From NCBI RefSeq assembly GCF_000025625.1, contig NC_013923.1:62001-126000 (forward strand): a DNA stretch of 64,000 nt, in the 5' to 3' direction. Below are positions 24,447 through 32,780 of the stretch, piece after piece. Below the pieces are notes generated by a model. It was given only the letters and a program-made list of their open reading frames with translations. It had not been told where the DNA came from and made no database searches. The DNA comes from Natrialba magadii ATCC 43099. GTDB lineage: Archaea; Halobacteriota; Halobacteria; Halobacteriales; Natrialbaceae. The position numbers and the translations under genes were made by a program. Every line of letters starts with the position of its first letter. The first letter of the stretch is position 1.

Positions 24447-24527
24447 TTGACTCTCCGTAAGAGCCAACGACCACACGCGAAATCACGAAAGCGTACACTC
24501 TTGTGACTCCCGCCCAAAAGTGTCGTC

Positions 24528-25082
24528 ATGGGATTCCACACGTTCCCCGTCGAGCGCGCTGATAAACTCGAGGACCCGTCACGGTACCGCTTCTGTTCGC
24601 GCGAAGAGCTACTCGAGATGCTCGCGCCGGACGCCGACGACGTCGTCGCGGATCTGGGATCTGGAACGGGTTTTTACTCGCGGGATGTCGCGCCGTTCGT
24701 CGACACAGTGTACGCGGTCGACCTGCAAGAGGAGATGCACGAGTATCACCGCACGGAAGGACTCGCACCGAACGTCACGCTGGTCACGGCCGGGGTCGAC
24801 TCGTTGCCATTCGAGGACGACGAACTGGACGGTGCGTTCTCGACGATGACACACCACGAGTACGCGACGGACGAGACGATGGCGGAACTCGCCCGCGTGA
24901 TCCGCCCAGGCGGCCGGCTCGTCACCGTCGACTGGTCTGGCGCCGGTACCGGCGATGATGGCCCGTCGATGGACGAACGATTCAGTCCTGACGAGGTCGT
25001 CGGTCAACTCGAGGACGCCGGGTTTTCGCTCGAGCGCGTTCACGACCGTCCGGAGACGCTGGCGGTCGTCGTGCGTCGCTAA
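24528..25082 (+). CDS. Class I SAM-dependent methyltransferase
   Basis: A 184-residue methyltransferase with the usual order of motifs: VADLGSGTGFYSRDVAP (SAM loop), VYAVDLQEEMHEY (acidic residue after strand 2), DSLPFEDDELDGAFS and VIRPGGRLVTVDWSG. Substrate unknown; related small methyltransferases act on metabolites such as quinones, arsenite or tellurite. It sits between the metal ATPase and the CcdA operon, which would suit a role in metal or chalcogen handling, but that is inference only. ATG at 24528. Confidence 0.82.
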   Translation: MGFHTFPVERADKLEDPSRYRFCSREELLEMLAPDADDVVADLGSGTGFYSRDVAPFVDTVYAVDLQEEMHEYHRTEGLAPNVTLVTAGVDSLPFEDDELDGAFSTMTHHEYATDETMAELARVIRPGGRLVTVDWSGAGTGDDGPSMDERFSPDEVVGQLEDAGFSLERVHDRPETLAVVVRR

Positions 25083-25132
25083 CCCCCCTCCAGTCACAGT
25101 GATACGAGCGACGAACGAACAGTATCGTTCGA

Positions 25133-25798
25133 TCAGTAGACGACGAGCGCCAGATAGAGCTGGCCGATTCCGGCGACGACCATGACTGCGCCAGCGAGTT
25201 TTTTCAGGTGACCCGAGTATGCCGCGAACCGACCCGCACTCGTCAGTAGTCCCACCCCGGTCGCAACCGTTATCGCGAGCATCAGGGGGGCCACACTCCC
25301 GACATACGTCACCAGAACGACGGCCGCTGCGTCGGCCGGGAGCGACAGTGCACGGGCGACGACGGCGAGGAAGACGGGGGCGGCACACCCTGCCCCTGCG
25401 AGCGCGTAGCCCGCGCCGAAGATACCGAACCCAAGTACGCCGGATCGACGTTTCGGAAGCGGGATCGATAGCGACGGTGCACGATCGGCGAGGACGAGGA
25501 GGCCGAATCCAATCAGCAGTGCCCCGACGAGCGACTCGAAGATCGTCAGGCGCGACACTGTCGAGTGTCCGAGCCAGAACGTCACGCCAAGGAGAGCGGT
25601 CAGTGTTCCCAGCACACCAACTCCGGCAACGATTCCCCGCATCGTTGACCCGCCGAGTGATGCATTGTTTCCATCGGCCCGACTGACATAGAACCCGACG
25701 TAGCCCGGTAACAGCGGGTACGCACAGGGACTGAAGAAGGTCGCGACGCCGGCGGTAAGTGCGAAGGCGACCGACGACAGCAACGACAGTTCGGTCAC
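25133..25798 (-). CDS. ccdA: CcdA/DsbD-type thiol electron transporter
   Basis: A 221-residue membrane protein with six helices. Its two cysteines lie in the conserved places: TFFSPCAYPLLPGYVGF in helix 1 and GAGCAAPVFLAVV in helix 4. CcdA carries electrons from cytoplasmic thioredoxin to outward-facing thioredoxin-like proteins, as used in cytochrome c and disulfide biogenesis. It begins with GTG at 25798, overlapping the TlpA stop by 4 nt (GTGA), so it is translated together with its probable electron acceptor. Confidence 0.9.
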   Translation of the reverse strand: MTELSLLSSVAFALTAGVATFFSPCAYPLLPGYVGFYVSRADGNNASLGGSTMRGIVAGVGVLGTLTALLGVTFWLGHSTVSRLTIFESLVGALLIGFGLLVLADRAPSLSIPLPKRRSGVLGFGIFGAGYALAGAGCAAPVFLAVVARALSLPADAAAVVLVTYVGSVAPLMLAITVATGVGLLTSAGRFAAYSGHLKKLAGAVMVVAGIGQLYLALVVY

Positions 25799-26370
25799 GC
25801 GTCCCGCTCCGTCTCGAGTGCCCGTTCGATCCCTGCCGCGAGTTCATCCGCGGTCTTGACACCCGAATCGGACCACTGGGCGTGACCGTCCGTATCGATT
25901 GTGACGGCGGAGGGATACCCGCCGGCGAAATACCGTGCGGTCAGTTCGGCCGCGGGATCGAGGCCGAGCAGCCAGTCACCGTCGTGGTTGTCCCACCACG
26001 CGACCAGTTCAGCCTCGGTGATGGATGACCCAACTGCCTCGTTCGTGACCGAGAGAAACAGCACGTCCTCTCCGATTCGGTCGTGGGTGTCGGCTAGCGC
26101 GGGCATCTGTTCGATACACGGTGGACACCACGTCCCGAAGAAATCGACGAACGTCACCCGGTCGTCCGCTGGAATGGTGGCCTCGCCGGCCTCACTGCCC
26201 GGTGCTGCAACCGTCTCGATCGTGATGGGATCGGCCGGTTCTGCGTCCGATCCCTCCGAGTGCGTCGCCCCGTCGCTGTCGACCGACGGCAGTCCACGAA
26301 CAGCGACCAATCCGCCGCCACCAACGACACCCAGACTGGCGACGCCTGCGATGACGTCTCGGCGTCGCAT
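25795..26370 (-). CDS. TlpA-like exported thioredoxin (Tat substrate)
   Basis: A 191-residue protein starting MRRRDVIAGVASLGVVGGGG (twin-arginine signal, retained as an anchor or cleaved). The thioredoxin fold is at residues 55-185, with the redox site FFGTWCPPCIEQMPAL and the cis-Pro region AGGYPSAVTID. It acts outside the membrane and is probably kept reduced by the co-translated CcdA. The ATG directly abuts the stop of the Sco gene, so Sco, TlpA and CcdA form one operon. Confidence 0.9.
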   Translation of the reverse strand: MRRRDVIAGVASLGVVGGGGLVAVRGLPSVDSDGATHSEGSDAEPADPITIETVAAPGSEAGEATIPADDRVTFVDFFGTWCPPCIEQMPALADTHDRIGEDVLFLSVTNEAVGSSITEAELVAWWDNHDGDWLLGLDPAAELTARYFAGGYPSAVTIDTDGHAQWSDSGVKTADELAAGIERALETERDA

Positions 26371-27078
26371 CTACGCCGACACCACCGTTTCGAAATCCCC
26401 GACCACTTGCGACGGCTCGACGGTTGCTCCGTCCGGATACACCCGCTCGATGCGCCCTCGCTCGTTGACGAGAAAGATGTAGTTGAAGTGCGGGAACATG
26501 TACTCCAGGTGTTCGTACTCCTCGGCATCCCGTTCCTCGAGTGGCAGTCCAAACTGCTCGGTAAGACTCTCTTCTGCCTCCTCGTAGCGGTCCGGGCGGA
26601 GGAAGTGCCAGTTACCCGCCTCGAGGTCGACGCCCTGTTCGCCCGCATGCGTTCGTAACACGTCCTCGGTATCACGCTCTGGGTCGAACGTCATCGCGAG
26701 AAACGCGGCGTCGTCGCAATACCCCTGTTCGGCTGTGACTTCCTGTGCTCGCCGTAACCGAAGGAGGAGCGCGGGACACGCGCCGTCTGGACACGAGGTA
26801 TAAAAGAACGTCAGCAGGACGGTTCGGTCACCCTCGAACTGGGCGGTCGAGATGGGCTCGTCGGCCAGCGGATCACGAAACTCGACCGTCGGCATCGCCT
26901 CACCGTAGCTCGGATGCGATGCCTCACGCAGGTCTATTTCCGGCGGTCCGAGCGTGACGCCCTCGGCGTGCGGTCGTTCGCGCTGTTCGTCGTTCTCCTG
27001 CGAGAGTGACTCGAGACAGCCTGCAGTAGTCACAACACTCGAGGCGGCGATCGATCGGAGGCACACACGCCGGTTCAT
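26371..27078 (-). CDS. Sco1/SenC-family lipoprotein (copper/thiol chaperone)
   Basis: A 235-residue protein. The lipobox TTAGC after a short RR-containing signal marks an exported lipoprotein. The Sco fold contains TFFYTSCPDGACPALLLR, a metal-binding cysteine pair spaced CxxxxC (C-P-D-G-A-C) rather than the canonical CxxxC, and the distal histidine in MFPHFNYIFLV. Sco proteins deliver copper to or reduce the CuA site of cytochrome c oxidase. First gene of the Sco-TlpA-CcdA operon. The extra residue in the cysteine loop is shared with some archaeal Sco-like proteins as far as I recall. Confidence 0.85.
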   Translation of the reverse strand: MNRRVCLRSIAASSVVTTAGCLESLSQENDEQRERPHAEGVTLGPPEIDLREASHPSYGEAMPTVEFRDPLADEPISTAQFEGDRTVLLTFFYTSCPDGACPALLLRLRRAQEVTAEQGYCDDAAFLAMTFDPERDTEDVLRTHAGEQGVDLEAGNWHFLRPDRYEEAEESLTEQFGLPLEERDAEEYEHLEYMFPHFNYIFLVNERGRIERVYPDGATVEPSQVVGDFETVVSA

Positions 27079-27178
27079 ACCTCGGTATTTCGATTTAGGC
27101 CGTAAACCCTGTGCGGCGATTCCCTACGGCAGAAAATATGACTCTGAACGGACTGGAAACAATCGATTGACGGCCGGT

Positions 27179-27445
27179 TCAGTGGTTCCACAGCGACAGG
27201 AGGACGAGCACCATCCCACTCGAGACGATGATTCCCTGCACGAGCGCTGCGGACGCGATCGTCGTCCCGAACACCTGGTAGATGAGCCCCTCACAGATCG
27301 CACCGACGCCGATAAAGACGAATCCGCCGGAGACGTATAGCATCGGCTTCTGTCCACTCCGGCGGTAGCCGTGATACGCGAGGTACGCGACCACGAGGCT
27401 CAAGACGAGCGTGATGAGTTTGGCAACCAGAAACGACGCTTCCAT
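27179..27445 (-). CDS. Small membrane protein paired with an HTH (DUF7521-like)
   Basis: An 88-residue protein with three transmembrane helices (LITLVLSLVVAYLAYHGYRR; GGFVFIGVGAICEGLIYQVF; ASAALVQGIIVSSGMVLVLL). This size and pattern are common directly downstream of haloarchaeal winged-helix genes. Its ATG overlaps the TAA of the HTH gene (TAATG). Function unknown; a membrane sensor for the HTH partner is conceivable. Confidence 0.75.
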   Translation of the reverse strand: MEASFLVAKLITLVLSLVVAYLAYHGYRRSGQKPMLYVSGGFVFIGVGAICEGLIYQVFGTTIASAALVQGIIVSSGMVLVLLSLWNH

Positions 27446-27825
27446 TACTCACCACCCCGGAGATCGCTCCACAGCGACGTGAAGTTGTCTGCGAGCTCGT
27501 CGCGCGTTTCGATCGTCAGCGAGAGTTGCCCGTCAGTGATGTCGACGTGGAGTTCCTCGAGTGCCGTCTCGAACTCGCTTCGGTGTGAGCCATCCGAGTC
27601 GACGGTGTGACGTTCTTCGATGAGGTCGTGTTCTTGCAGCGTCGAGACTCGGCGGTAGATCGTCGTCAGTGAGGCGTCACACTCCTCACTGAGCGTTTTC
27701 GCGGTCTTCGGCCCGTTATCTGCGGCGAGCAGAATCCGCCGTGCGTATTCGTCTGCGAGAATCTGGAAGATGTCTGCCGACTCTGTGGTCCCTCCGTGTG
27801 ACACGCCATCTATTCCGTCGTTCAC
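27445..27825 (-). CDS. Winged-helix transcriptional regulator
   Basis: A regulator of about 126 residues. The winged helix is at residues 18-75 (IFQILADEYARRILLAADNG; AKTLSEECDASLTTIYRRVS; LIEERHTVDSDGSHRSEFET) and is followed by a helical tail. It belongs to the HTH class that haloarchaea pair with a DUF7521 membrane protein, here translationally coupled. GTG at 27825 is chosen; a TTG 11 codons upstream (27858) is open, and another GTG lies 7 codons in. Confidence 0.78.
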   Translation of the reverse strand: MNDGIDGVSHGGTTESADIFQILADEYARRILLAADNGPKTAKTLSEECDASLTTIYRRVSTLQEHDLIEERHTVDSDGSHRSEFETALEELHVDITDGQLSLTIETRDELADNFTSLWSDLRGGE

Positions 27826-28049
27826 CGCGAAATAGGCCACGATTTGCAGGTTCAGCAAATCGCCGGTAGCATCTTGTCGCCACTCGCTCTCAGCAGTGAT
27901 CGCACTCCTCTTTGTCGGCTAGAGCGCGCTGTTTTACCACTATCTCGGTCAGGCGACGCTCGGGAACTGACCCAGTGAGTTCTCGATTGCGGAGTTGCTC
28001 GTCCGTCCTTCCGGAACGCCTATTGGTCCAGTTCGCGTACGTGTCGGGC

Positions 28050-28271
28050 ATGGATTCGGAGACGGCATCACGGCGGTCGTTGTTTGGTCTCGCTGGTGCA
28101 GCGAGCCTCTGCTGTCTTGTCTTTGCACCCGGGGCGGTTTCCCTGGCGGGTGGCGGTGCGGCGGCCGGATTGGGTGCTGGTCTCGGACAGATCATCGTTA
28201 CCGTGCTGACACTCGCGCTCGTTAGCGTCGTCGTCCGCTGGCGAACCGGCTGTTCGAGTTGCGAGCGGTAG
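28050..28271 (+). CDS. Small membrane protein with cysteine pairs
   Basis: A 73-residue protein with two transmembrane helices (LFGLAGAASLCCLVFAPGAV; LGQIIVTVLTLALVSVVVRW), a CC pair in the first helix and a C-terminal CSSC motif (RTGCSSCER). The cysteine layout recalls small mercury or thiol transport proteins but the family is not identified. It faces the thioredoxin operon and probably belongs to the thiol/metal theme of the region. Confidence 0.65.
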   Translation: MDSETASRRSLFGLAGAASLCCLVFAPGAVSLAGGGAAAGLGAGLGQIIVTVLTLALVSVVVRWRTGCSSCER

Positions 28272-28438
28272 CAACTGCACTGCTACGGCATGGGGCTCGA
28301 CGTCCTCACGCTCGAGGACCTCGTCATCGAGAAAGTACGGCGGTAAACTGGCCGCTCTTCAACGTCAGCGACGGCGACGGCAACGGCAACGGCAACAGCA
28401 ACAGTGAAAACGAAAACGAAAGCGAACACAAAAGCGAT

Positions 28439-28870
28439 TCACGCTGCTGCGTGAGTCTCGAGCACCTCGACAACCGTTTCGGCACTCTGGAACCCGTCGT
28501 CCAGCCGCGCGACTTCGTCACCGTCTTTCAGAACGACGAGCGTCGGAACACGCCGAACACCGAATTCGTCAGCGAGGTCCGGAACATAGCCCGCGTTCAC
28601 GGTCGCTACCGCGCCCGGCGCACTGCGTGCGACCGCTCCGAGCACTGGCTCCATCGATGCACAGATCCCACATCCCGACGTGACGAACTCGAGTAGTACG
28701 AGTTCGTGACGGTCGAGCAGGTCGTCGTAGTCGGCCACGTCGTCCAGTTTGATCGGTGTTTCTGGGGTGTTTCTGTCTTCGTTTTCGTTCTCGTTCCCAT
28801 TCCCGTTTCCGTTTCTGTTCTCGTTTTCGTCCGTTTCGGCACCCTGCGTTGCTCGTGCGTTGTCGTTCAT
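28439..28870 (-). CDS. Thioredoxin-like protein with Asn/Glu-rich linker
   Basis: A 143-residue protein. Residues 1-35 are a low-complexity NENRNGNGNGNENENEDRN linker encoded by a 6-bp repeat. Residues 40-143 form a thioredoxin fold with the redox site EFVTSGCGICASMEP (CGIC instead of CGPC), cis-Pro in RRVPTLVVLKDG and a C-terminal helix. No signal peptide, so it is cytoplasmic. It lies downstream of two membrane proteins with Cys motifs and may supply or remove their electrons. ATG at 28870. Confidence 0.82.
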   Translation of the reverse strand: MNDNARATQGAETDENENRNGNGNGNENENEDRNTPETPIKLDDVADYDDLLDRHELVLLEFVTSGCGICASMEPVLGAVARSAPGAVATVNAGYVPDLADEFGVRRVPTLVVLKDGDEVARLDDGFQSAETVVEVLETHAAA

Positions 28871-29017
28871 TATGAGCGGTACACGCCGCACACATTTGAG
28901 TATTGCGCAAAATACACAATGGAACTGGTTCAACGCCTGAGCGCACGGTCTCGGATACAGAACGGGCCGACGGCGGGTTTCGATTGGAAGGCCCGAATCA
29001 GTCGTGCTGGCCGTTGC

Positions 29018-29629
29018 TCACGCCTGCGAGACGCACGTTGGACACGTGCGCTGATGGCGAACGTAGACGAGTCCAGCCAGCAGTGCCACCGAGACGGCGC
29101 CGAGGAGGGGGCGCAGCGGATCGAAGTACGTCATCAGTGCGGACGAACTGAACAGCGCCAGCAGGACAGCGTTGCAGATCGGACACCCGACCGCCAGGAA
29201 TCCGCCGATCAGGCCGCCGAACGCAAGCCGATCGGTGTCTGCGGTGTCGCCGTTGCTGTCGTGGTCTTTGACGTGGCTGTGACCGTGGTCGTGGTCGTGG
29301 TCATGATCGTGATCGTGATCGTGATCGTGATTGTGATCGTCTTCACGGCTTGCCTCTTCCTCGCGGCTCCTCTCATCGTTGCGTTCACTCGCACCCTCGG
29401 TCGCCAGTCGCTGCGTGACGTACACCCCTGCCAGAAGCGCAGTCAGCGTGAGAAACAGATAATCGAAGCCTGTCCGCGGGACCATTCGGACGTAGATGGG
29501 ATTCGGAATGAGACCGGTGACGAGCCCAAACAGGATGAAGACACCGGCTGCTGACACAACGCCCCAGACGGCTGCACGGCGGTCCGAACGGAGCGTTTGG
29601 ACGAACCCGTCTAAACCGTATTCGTTCAT
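29018..29629 (-). CDS. Membrane protein with His-Asp metal-binding loop
   Basis: A 203-residue protein with about four helices. A central hydrophilic loop (residues 98-130) is an almost pure His-Asp repeat (DDHNHDHDHDHDHDHDH and on to HGHSH), a classic zinc/nickel/copper-binding run encoded by GATCGT repeats. Later comes GGFLAVGCPICNAVLLALFS, a conserved-looking GCPxC motif in a helix. Its ATG overlaps the stop of the upstream partner gene by 4 nt. Similar two-gene pairs occur near thiol-redox genes in haloarchaea; the function is not established. Confidence 0.7.
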   Translation of the reverse strand: MNEYGLDGFVQTLRSDRRAAVWGVVSAAGVFILFGLVTGLIPNPIYVRMVPRTGFDYLFLTLTALLAGVYVTQRLATEGASERNDERSREEEASREDDHNHDHDHDHDHDHDHDHGHSHVKDHDSNGDTADTDRLAFGGLIGGFLAVGCPICNAVLLALFSSSALMTYFDPLRPLLGAVSVALLAGLVYVRHQRTCPTCVSQA

Positions 29630-30186
29630 CGTGTCCCCTCCGTTGGAAGCACACACTGTTCGGGGTGGCCTGCCCGCCCGAGGAAAAACAGCAGCAGTGT
29701 AAGACCGCCCAGCTGGAGGAGCGTCCCGTCGAACGGCAACAGCGTCAGTCCGCCAGCGAACCCGAGGAACGCGAGCAGCCCCGCACCACAGCTTGCACAC
29801 CCGGATGCGAGCAGTCCCGGGAGGACACCGGACAGGTTCGTCACCCCCGCCAGTCCGACGATTTGGAGCTGGGAAACGGCGTTGACGACGGCGACGCCGG
29901 TGAGGAGGGCATAGAGGACGACGAGTGCAAGTCCGGCCACGCCGTCGGTCATGTACACCGATTCCGTCAGCGAGACGAGCACGTAATCGAACCAGTGGAG
30001 CCCGTCACCGAGCATCTGTATCGTGAACTCGGGCATCGTACTCAGTACGAGGACGGCGTAAGTGACCCCCGTGACGATGACGAATCCGGCCGTCCCACGC
30101 CACGTTTCGAACGGATACATCACCGCAGCTGCCAGATTTCGATTGAATTCGGTGATGGTGTTGGCGATACCGTCAGCACTGGTCAC
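29626..30186 (-). CDS. Membrane protein with GCASCG motif, partner of the His-Asp protein
   Basis: A 186-residue protein with about five helices. The key motif LASGCASCGAGLLAFLGFAG mirrors the GCPIC motif of the downstream partner; paired cysteines in helices suggest thiol or metal transfer across the membrane. GTG at 30186 is chosen because upstream codons run into a His/Val repeat encoded by a tandem DNA repeat (30267-30330). It is co-translated with the 29018 gene. Confidence 0.7.
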   Translation of the reverse strand: MTSADGIANTITEFNRNLAAAVMYPFETWRGTAGFVIVTGVTYAVLVLSTMPEFTIQMLGDGLHWFDYVLVSLTESVYMTDGVAGLALVVLYALLTGVAVVNAVSQLQIVGLAGVTNLSGVLPGLLASGCASCGAGLLAFLGFAGGLTLLPFDGTLLQLGGLTLLLFFLGRAGHPEQCVLPTEGTR

Positions 30187-30266
30187 GCCCCCGTCACCCC
30201 GTCGCTGCGCGTCGCGGACGCACTGACAGTCGGCCAGCAACTGTTCTCGGTTGGACTCGAGTACAT

Positions 30267-30330
30267 GGACACGCACACGAACACGCACACGAACATGCAC
30301 ACGAACGCAAAGACGAACATGAACACAAAC
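30267..30330. repeat. ACACGCACACGA tandem repeat
   Basis: About five degenerate 6- and 12-bp units of ACACGA/ACACGC/ACATGC. It lies in the gap between the divergent membrane-protein operon and the DsbA gene. Confidence 0.8.
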
Positions 30331-30440
30331 AACTGCATCGATGTAAGTCACCATCAAAATCCCGTCTCCGTTTTGCTGACTCAGCAAAACGACGGATCGA
30401 TTACGGGGTGGGGCTGAAAACGTCTGGCTGAGTCCACTCG

Positions 30441-31169
30441 ATGCCCCTCAACACGCCGTCTCGCCGTGCCGTTCTTGCCGGGTCCGTTCTCGCCCTCGGC
30501 GGTGGAAGTACCTACTATCTTTTCCAGTCGAGAACTGATGCCACCCACGATCTCTCACCGACACTTCACGCAAGTGAGGACACGTCGGCGCTCGGTGTCG
30601 ATCTTGCGGGAAAGCCGACCATGGGATCACCTGCTGCACCGCTCGAAATCTACTACTGGACGGACTTCCAGTGCCCGTATTGCGAACAGTTCGAACGGGA
30701 GACGCTTCCTGACCTCGTCGCCGACTATACCGACTCCGGCGACGTTCGCATCGTCTTCATTATGCTCCCGCTTTTCGGCTCCGATTCGATGACCGCCGCG
30801 GTCGCCTCCCGGTGCGTCTGGGAACAGATTCGCGAGTCCGACCCGGACAGCTACTGGGACTGGCACGCCGCGGTCTTCGACGCGCAGGACGAACGCAATT
30901 CGGGCTGGGCCGGGACTGACAATCTGCTCGAAATTACCGAGTCCGTTCCTGCTGTCGATGCTGACGCGCTTGCGACGTGTCTCGAACAGGATCGATCGCG
31001 GATCGAAGACGCGGTCGAGGCTGATGCAGCGCAGGCACAGTCGTTCGGCATCCACAGCACGCCAACGTTCGTCGTTTTCGATCCGGAAACCGAGGCTGCC
31101 GGCACACTCGTCGGCGCGCAACCGAACGAGCGGTTCGACGATGCGATCGAACAGATCCGAACTGCCTGA
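30441..31169 (+). CDS. DsbA-family exported disulfide oxidoreductase (Tat substrate)
   Basis: A 242-residue protein. A twin-arginine signal (PSRRAVLAGSVLALGGGSTY) precedes a DsbA/Thioredoxin_4 domain with the redox site YYWTDFQCPYCEQFERETL, a helical insert and the cis-Pro loop GIHSTPTFVVFDPE. It probably acts on the outer face as an oxidase or isomerase of protein thiols. Its neighbours (TlpA, CcdA, thioredoxins) make this a dense extracytoplasmic thiol-redox cluster. ATG at 30441. Confidence 0.9.
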   Translation: MPLNTPSRRAVLAGSVLALGGGSTYYLFQSRTDATHDLSPTLHASEDTSALGVDLAGKPTMGSPAAPLEIYYWTDFQCPYCEQFERETLPDLVADYTDSGDVRIVFIMLPLFGSDSMTAAVASRCVWEQIRESDPDSYWDWHAAVFDAQDERNSGWAGTDNLLEITESVPAVDADALATCLEQDRSRIEDAVEADAAQAQSFGIHSTPTFVVFDPETEAAGTLVGAQPNERFDDAIEQIRTA

Positions 31170-31369
31170 AATCCGAACCGTCTGAAATCCAAACTGCCCG
31201 ATTCCAACACCGCACAACACAACGGCTGTTGTTCGTCCACGACGAAGCGCGACCCGACACTATCGACGCGTCCCACTCGAGTAGCACGAGTCACAGCGGC
31301 TGGTCTCGTCGAAATTGTCGATGAGTGACGACGGCGACGACGAGCGCTGGTCAAACGAATGCTGTGCGA

Positions 31370-32206
31370 TCAGGACGGGGGTACGAGCATCACGTTGCCG
31401 TTCGCCTGCGCGACCAACTCTTCGGAGACGCTGCCGAGAAGCAGCCTGCGCAGTCGACTGTGACCCCGCGACCCGACGAGAATCGTCGTCGGATCGACGG
31501 CCTCCTCTACGGCGAGGATCTCGTCGGCTGGGTCGCCCTGTCGAACCTCGATTTGGGTTTCGATACCCCACTTCTCGAGTTGGTCAGCCAGTTCTGCCAG
31601 CTGCGTTTCGGGATCGTTGTCCGCCGACAGTCCCGGATCCTTGGGCGTCTCGACGTGGACGAGAGTGGTCTCCTGAGTCGCGTGACGCAGGTACGAGAAC
31701 GCCTCGAACGCGCGCTCGGCGTTCTCGGAGAAGTCCGTCGCATACAGCATCCGCTGGAAGAGGTGCTGTCTGACGACGGACGGGTCGTCGGCCTCGCGTT
31801 CGATTCGGTTGACGAGTAGGGGTGTCTCGGTCGTTCGTGAGAGGTTGCGTGCCGTCGAGCCGATGACACGGTTCTCGAGTGGACTCTTCCCGCGCGAGCC
31901 GACGACCGTGAGACTTGCACCGATCGTTTCGCCGATGCCCCGAATTCGACGGTGGGGCGTTCCACGGACGACGTGCGTCTCGACGTCGAAGCCGGCGCGT
32001 TCGATGACGCGTTCGTAATTTTTGATCGCCTTTCGGCGTCGCTTTTCGAAGTCGATACCGGGCATGCCCGCGTGGACGTTCGACGGGATTACCGTCACCA
32101 GATGCATTTCCTCGATACCGATTCGGCCGAGACACTCGAGACAGGTCTCGTTCTCGATGGTTGCCTCACTGGCGGCTGAGAGGTCTGTGGCGAGTACCGC
32201 TTTCAT
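31370..32206 (-). CDS. Universal stress protein, two tandem UspA domains
   Basis: A 278-residue protein. Domain 1 starts MKAVLATDLSAASEATIENE and has VVGSRGKSPLENRVIGSTAR. Domain 2 (from about residue 155) has MLYATDFSENAERAFEAFSY and VGSRGHSRLRRLLLGSVSEE. Both nucleotide loops fit the ATP-binding pattern. A dyad containing ATATTG...CAATAT (32233-32255) lies 27-49 nt before its start, so it is probably regulated with the sulfur genes of the island. The frame is open further upstream but loses coding character. Confidence 0.88.
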   Translation of the reverse strand: MKAVLATDLSAASEATIENETCLECLGRIGIEEMHLVTVIPSNVHAGMPGIDFEKRRRKAIKNYERVIERAGFDVETHVVRGTPHRRIRGIGETIGASLTVVGSRGKSPLENRVIGSTARNLSRTTETPLLVNRIEREADDPSVVRQHLFQRMLYATDFSENAERAFEAFSYLRHATQETTLVHVETPKDPGLSADNDPETQLAELADQLEKWGIETQIEVRQGDPADEILAVEEAVDPTTILVGSRGHSRLRRLLLGSVSEELVAQANGNVMLVPPS

Positions 32207-32630
32207 TACTACCCGTACGTTCCGATAGCATAATATTGTTTGGGTTGCCCAATATCGGTGGCGTTCGGCCGAACGTAGCGCATTCGCATCGAAATCTTCT
32301 GTGTCACCCCGTGTGTCTCCCAGAACGGTAGTACTGCCACGAGCACTTGCACCTGGGGTCGGCTCCACCGATCTGTCACCGAAACCATATTGTTTCCCTG
32401 TGAAGTTCTGATGCGGCGCGGCCGACGCGCTTCTGCAGTGCGACAGCGGCTGAAATCGCGACTGTATATCCCCATAACGTATACAGATATTCTCGTTGGA
32501 TAGCCGTTACATACTCGGCAGTAATATTGTGCTCTGTTCCCAAAAGCATTATACGCAACCTCGGACTAGAGGGTAATGAGTAGAAATCCATGAGCCGCAC
32601 ACTACCAACCCCGGACGGAGGTCGAGACGT
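32207..32630. other. Divergent promoter region between usp and the TauE operon
   Basis: No gene is seen. It contains the dyad at 32233-32255, ACCATATTGTTTCC at about 32384-32397, and a promoter-like segment around 32540-32560 ahead of the small DUF7512-like protein. A 14-codon ORF (32591-32634) overlaps the next ATG and may be a leader peptide. Confidence 0.45.
32233..32255. promoter_or_regulatory. Nested dyad ATATTG-TTTGGGTTGCC-CAATAT
   Basis: The outer arms ATATTG/CAATAT and inner arms TTGGG/CCCAA both pair. It shares GGGTTGCCCAA exactly with 39401-39411 and resembles the 19237-19251 dyad. Position suggests control of the usp gene and perhaps the divergent tauE operon. Confidence 0.45.
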
Positions 32631-32777
32631 ATGATCGAGTCTGTCCCCTTCCCCGCACCGGTACAGGCGACGCTCCTCGTGGGCGTCATCCTCGTCCAGG
32701 CCGTTGCCCTCTACGTCGGCTACGGCGTCCTCGAGCGAGTTGCAATGCCACTGATCGAAACAATCACGGACGCCTAA
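32631..32777 (+). CDS. Small membrane protein upstream of TauE (DUF7512-like)
   Basis: A 48-residue single-helix protein (FPAPVQATLLVGVILVQAVA, then LYVGYGVLERVAMPLIE). It is encoded 3 bp before the TauE/SafE gene, a recurrent arrangement in haloarchaea, so it may be a small subunit of the transporter. A purine-rich GGACGGAGG about 10-20 nt before the ATG is a likely ribosome binding site. Confidence 0.7.
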   Translation: MIESVPFPAPVQATLLVGVILVQAVALYVGYGVLERVAMPLIETITDA

Positions 32778-32780
32778 TCG

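Noticed and set aside
28290-28346. 18-codon ORF MGLDVLTLEDLVIEKVRR
   Set aside because: Too short to call; it may be a stub of a nucleotidyltransferase-like gene, but that rests on a few residues only.
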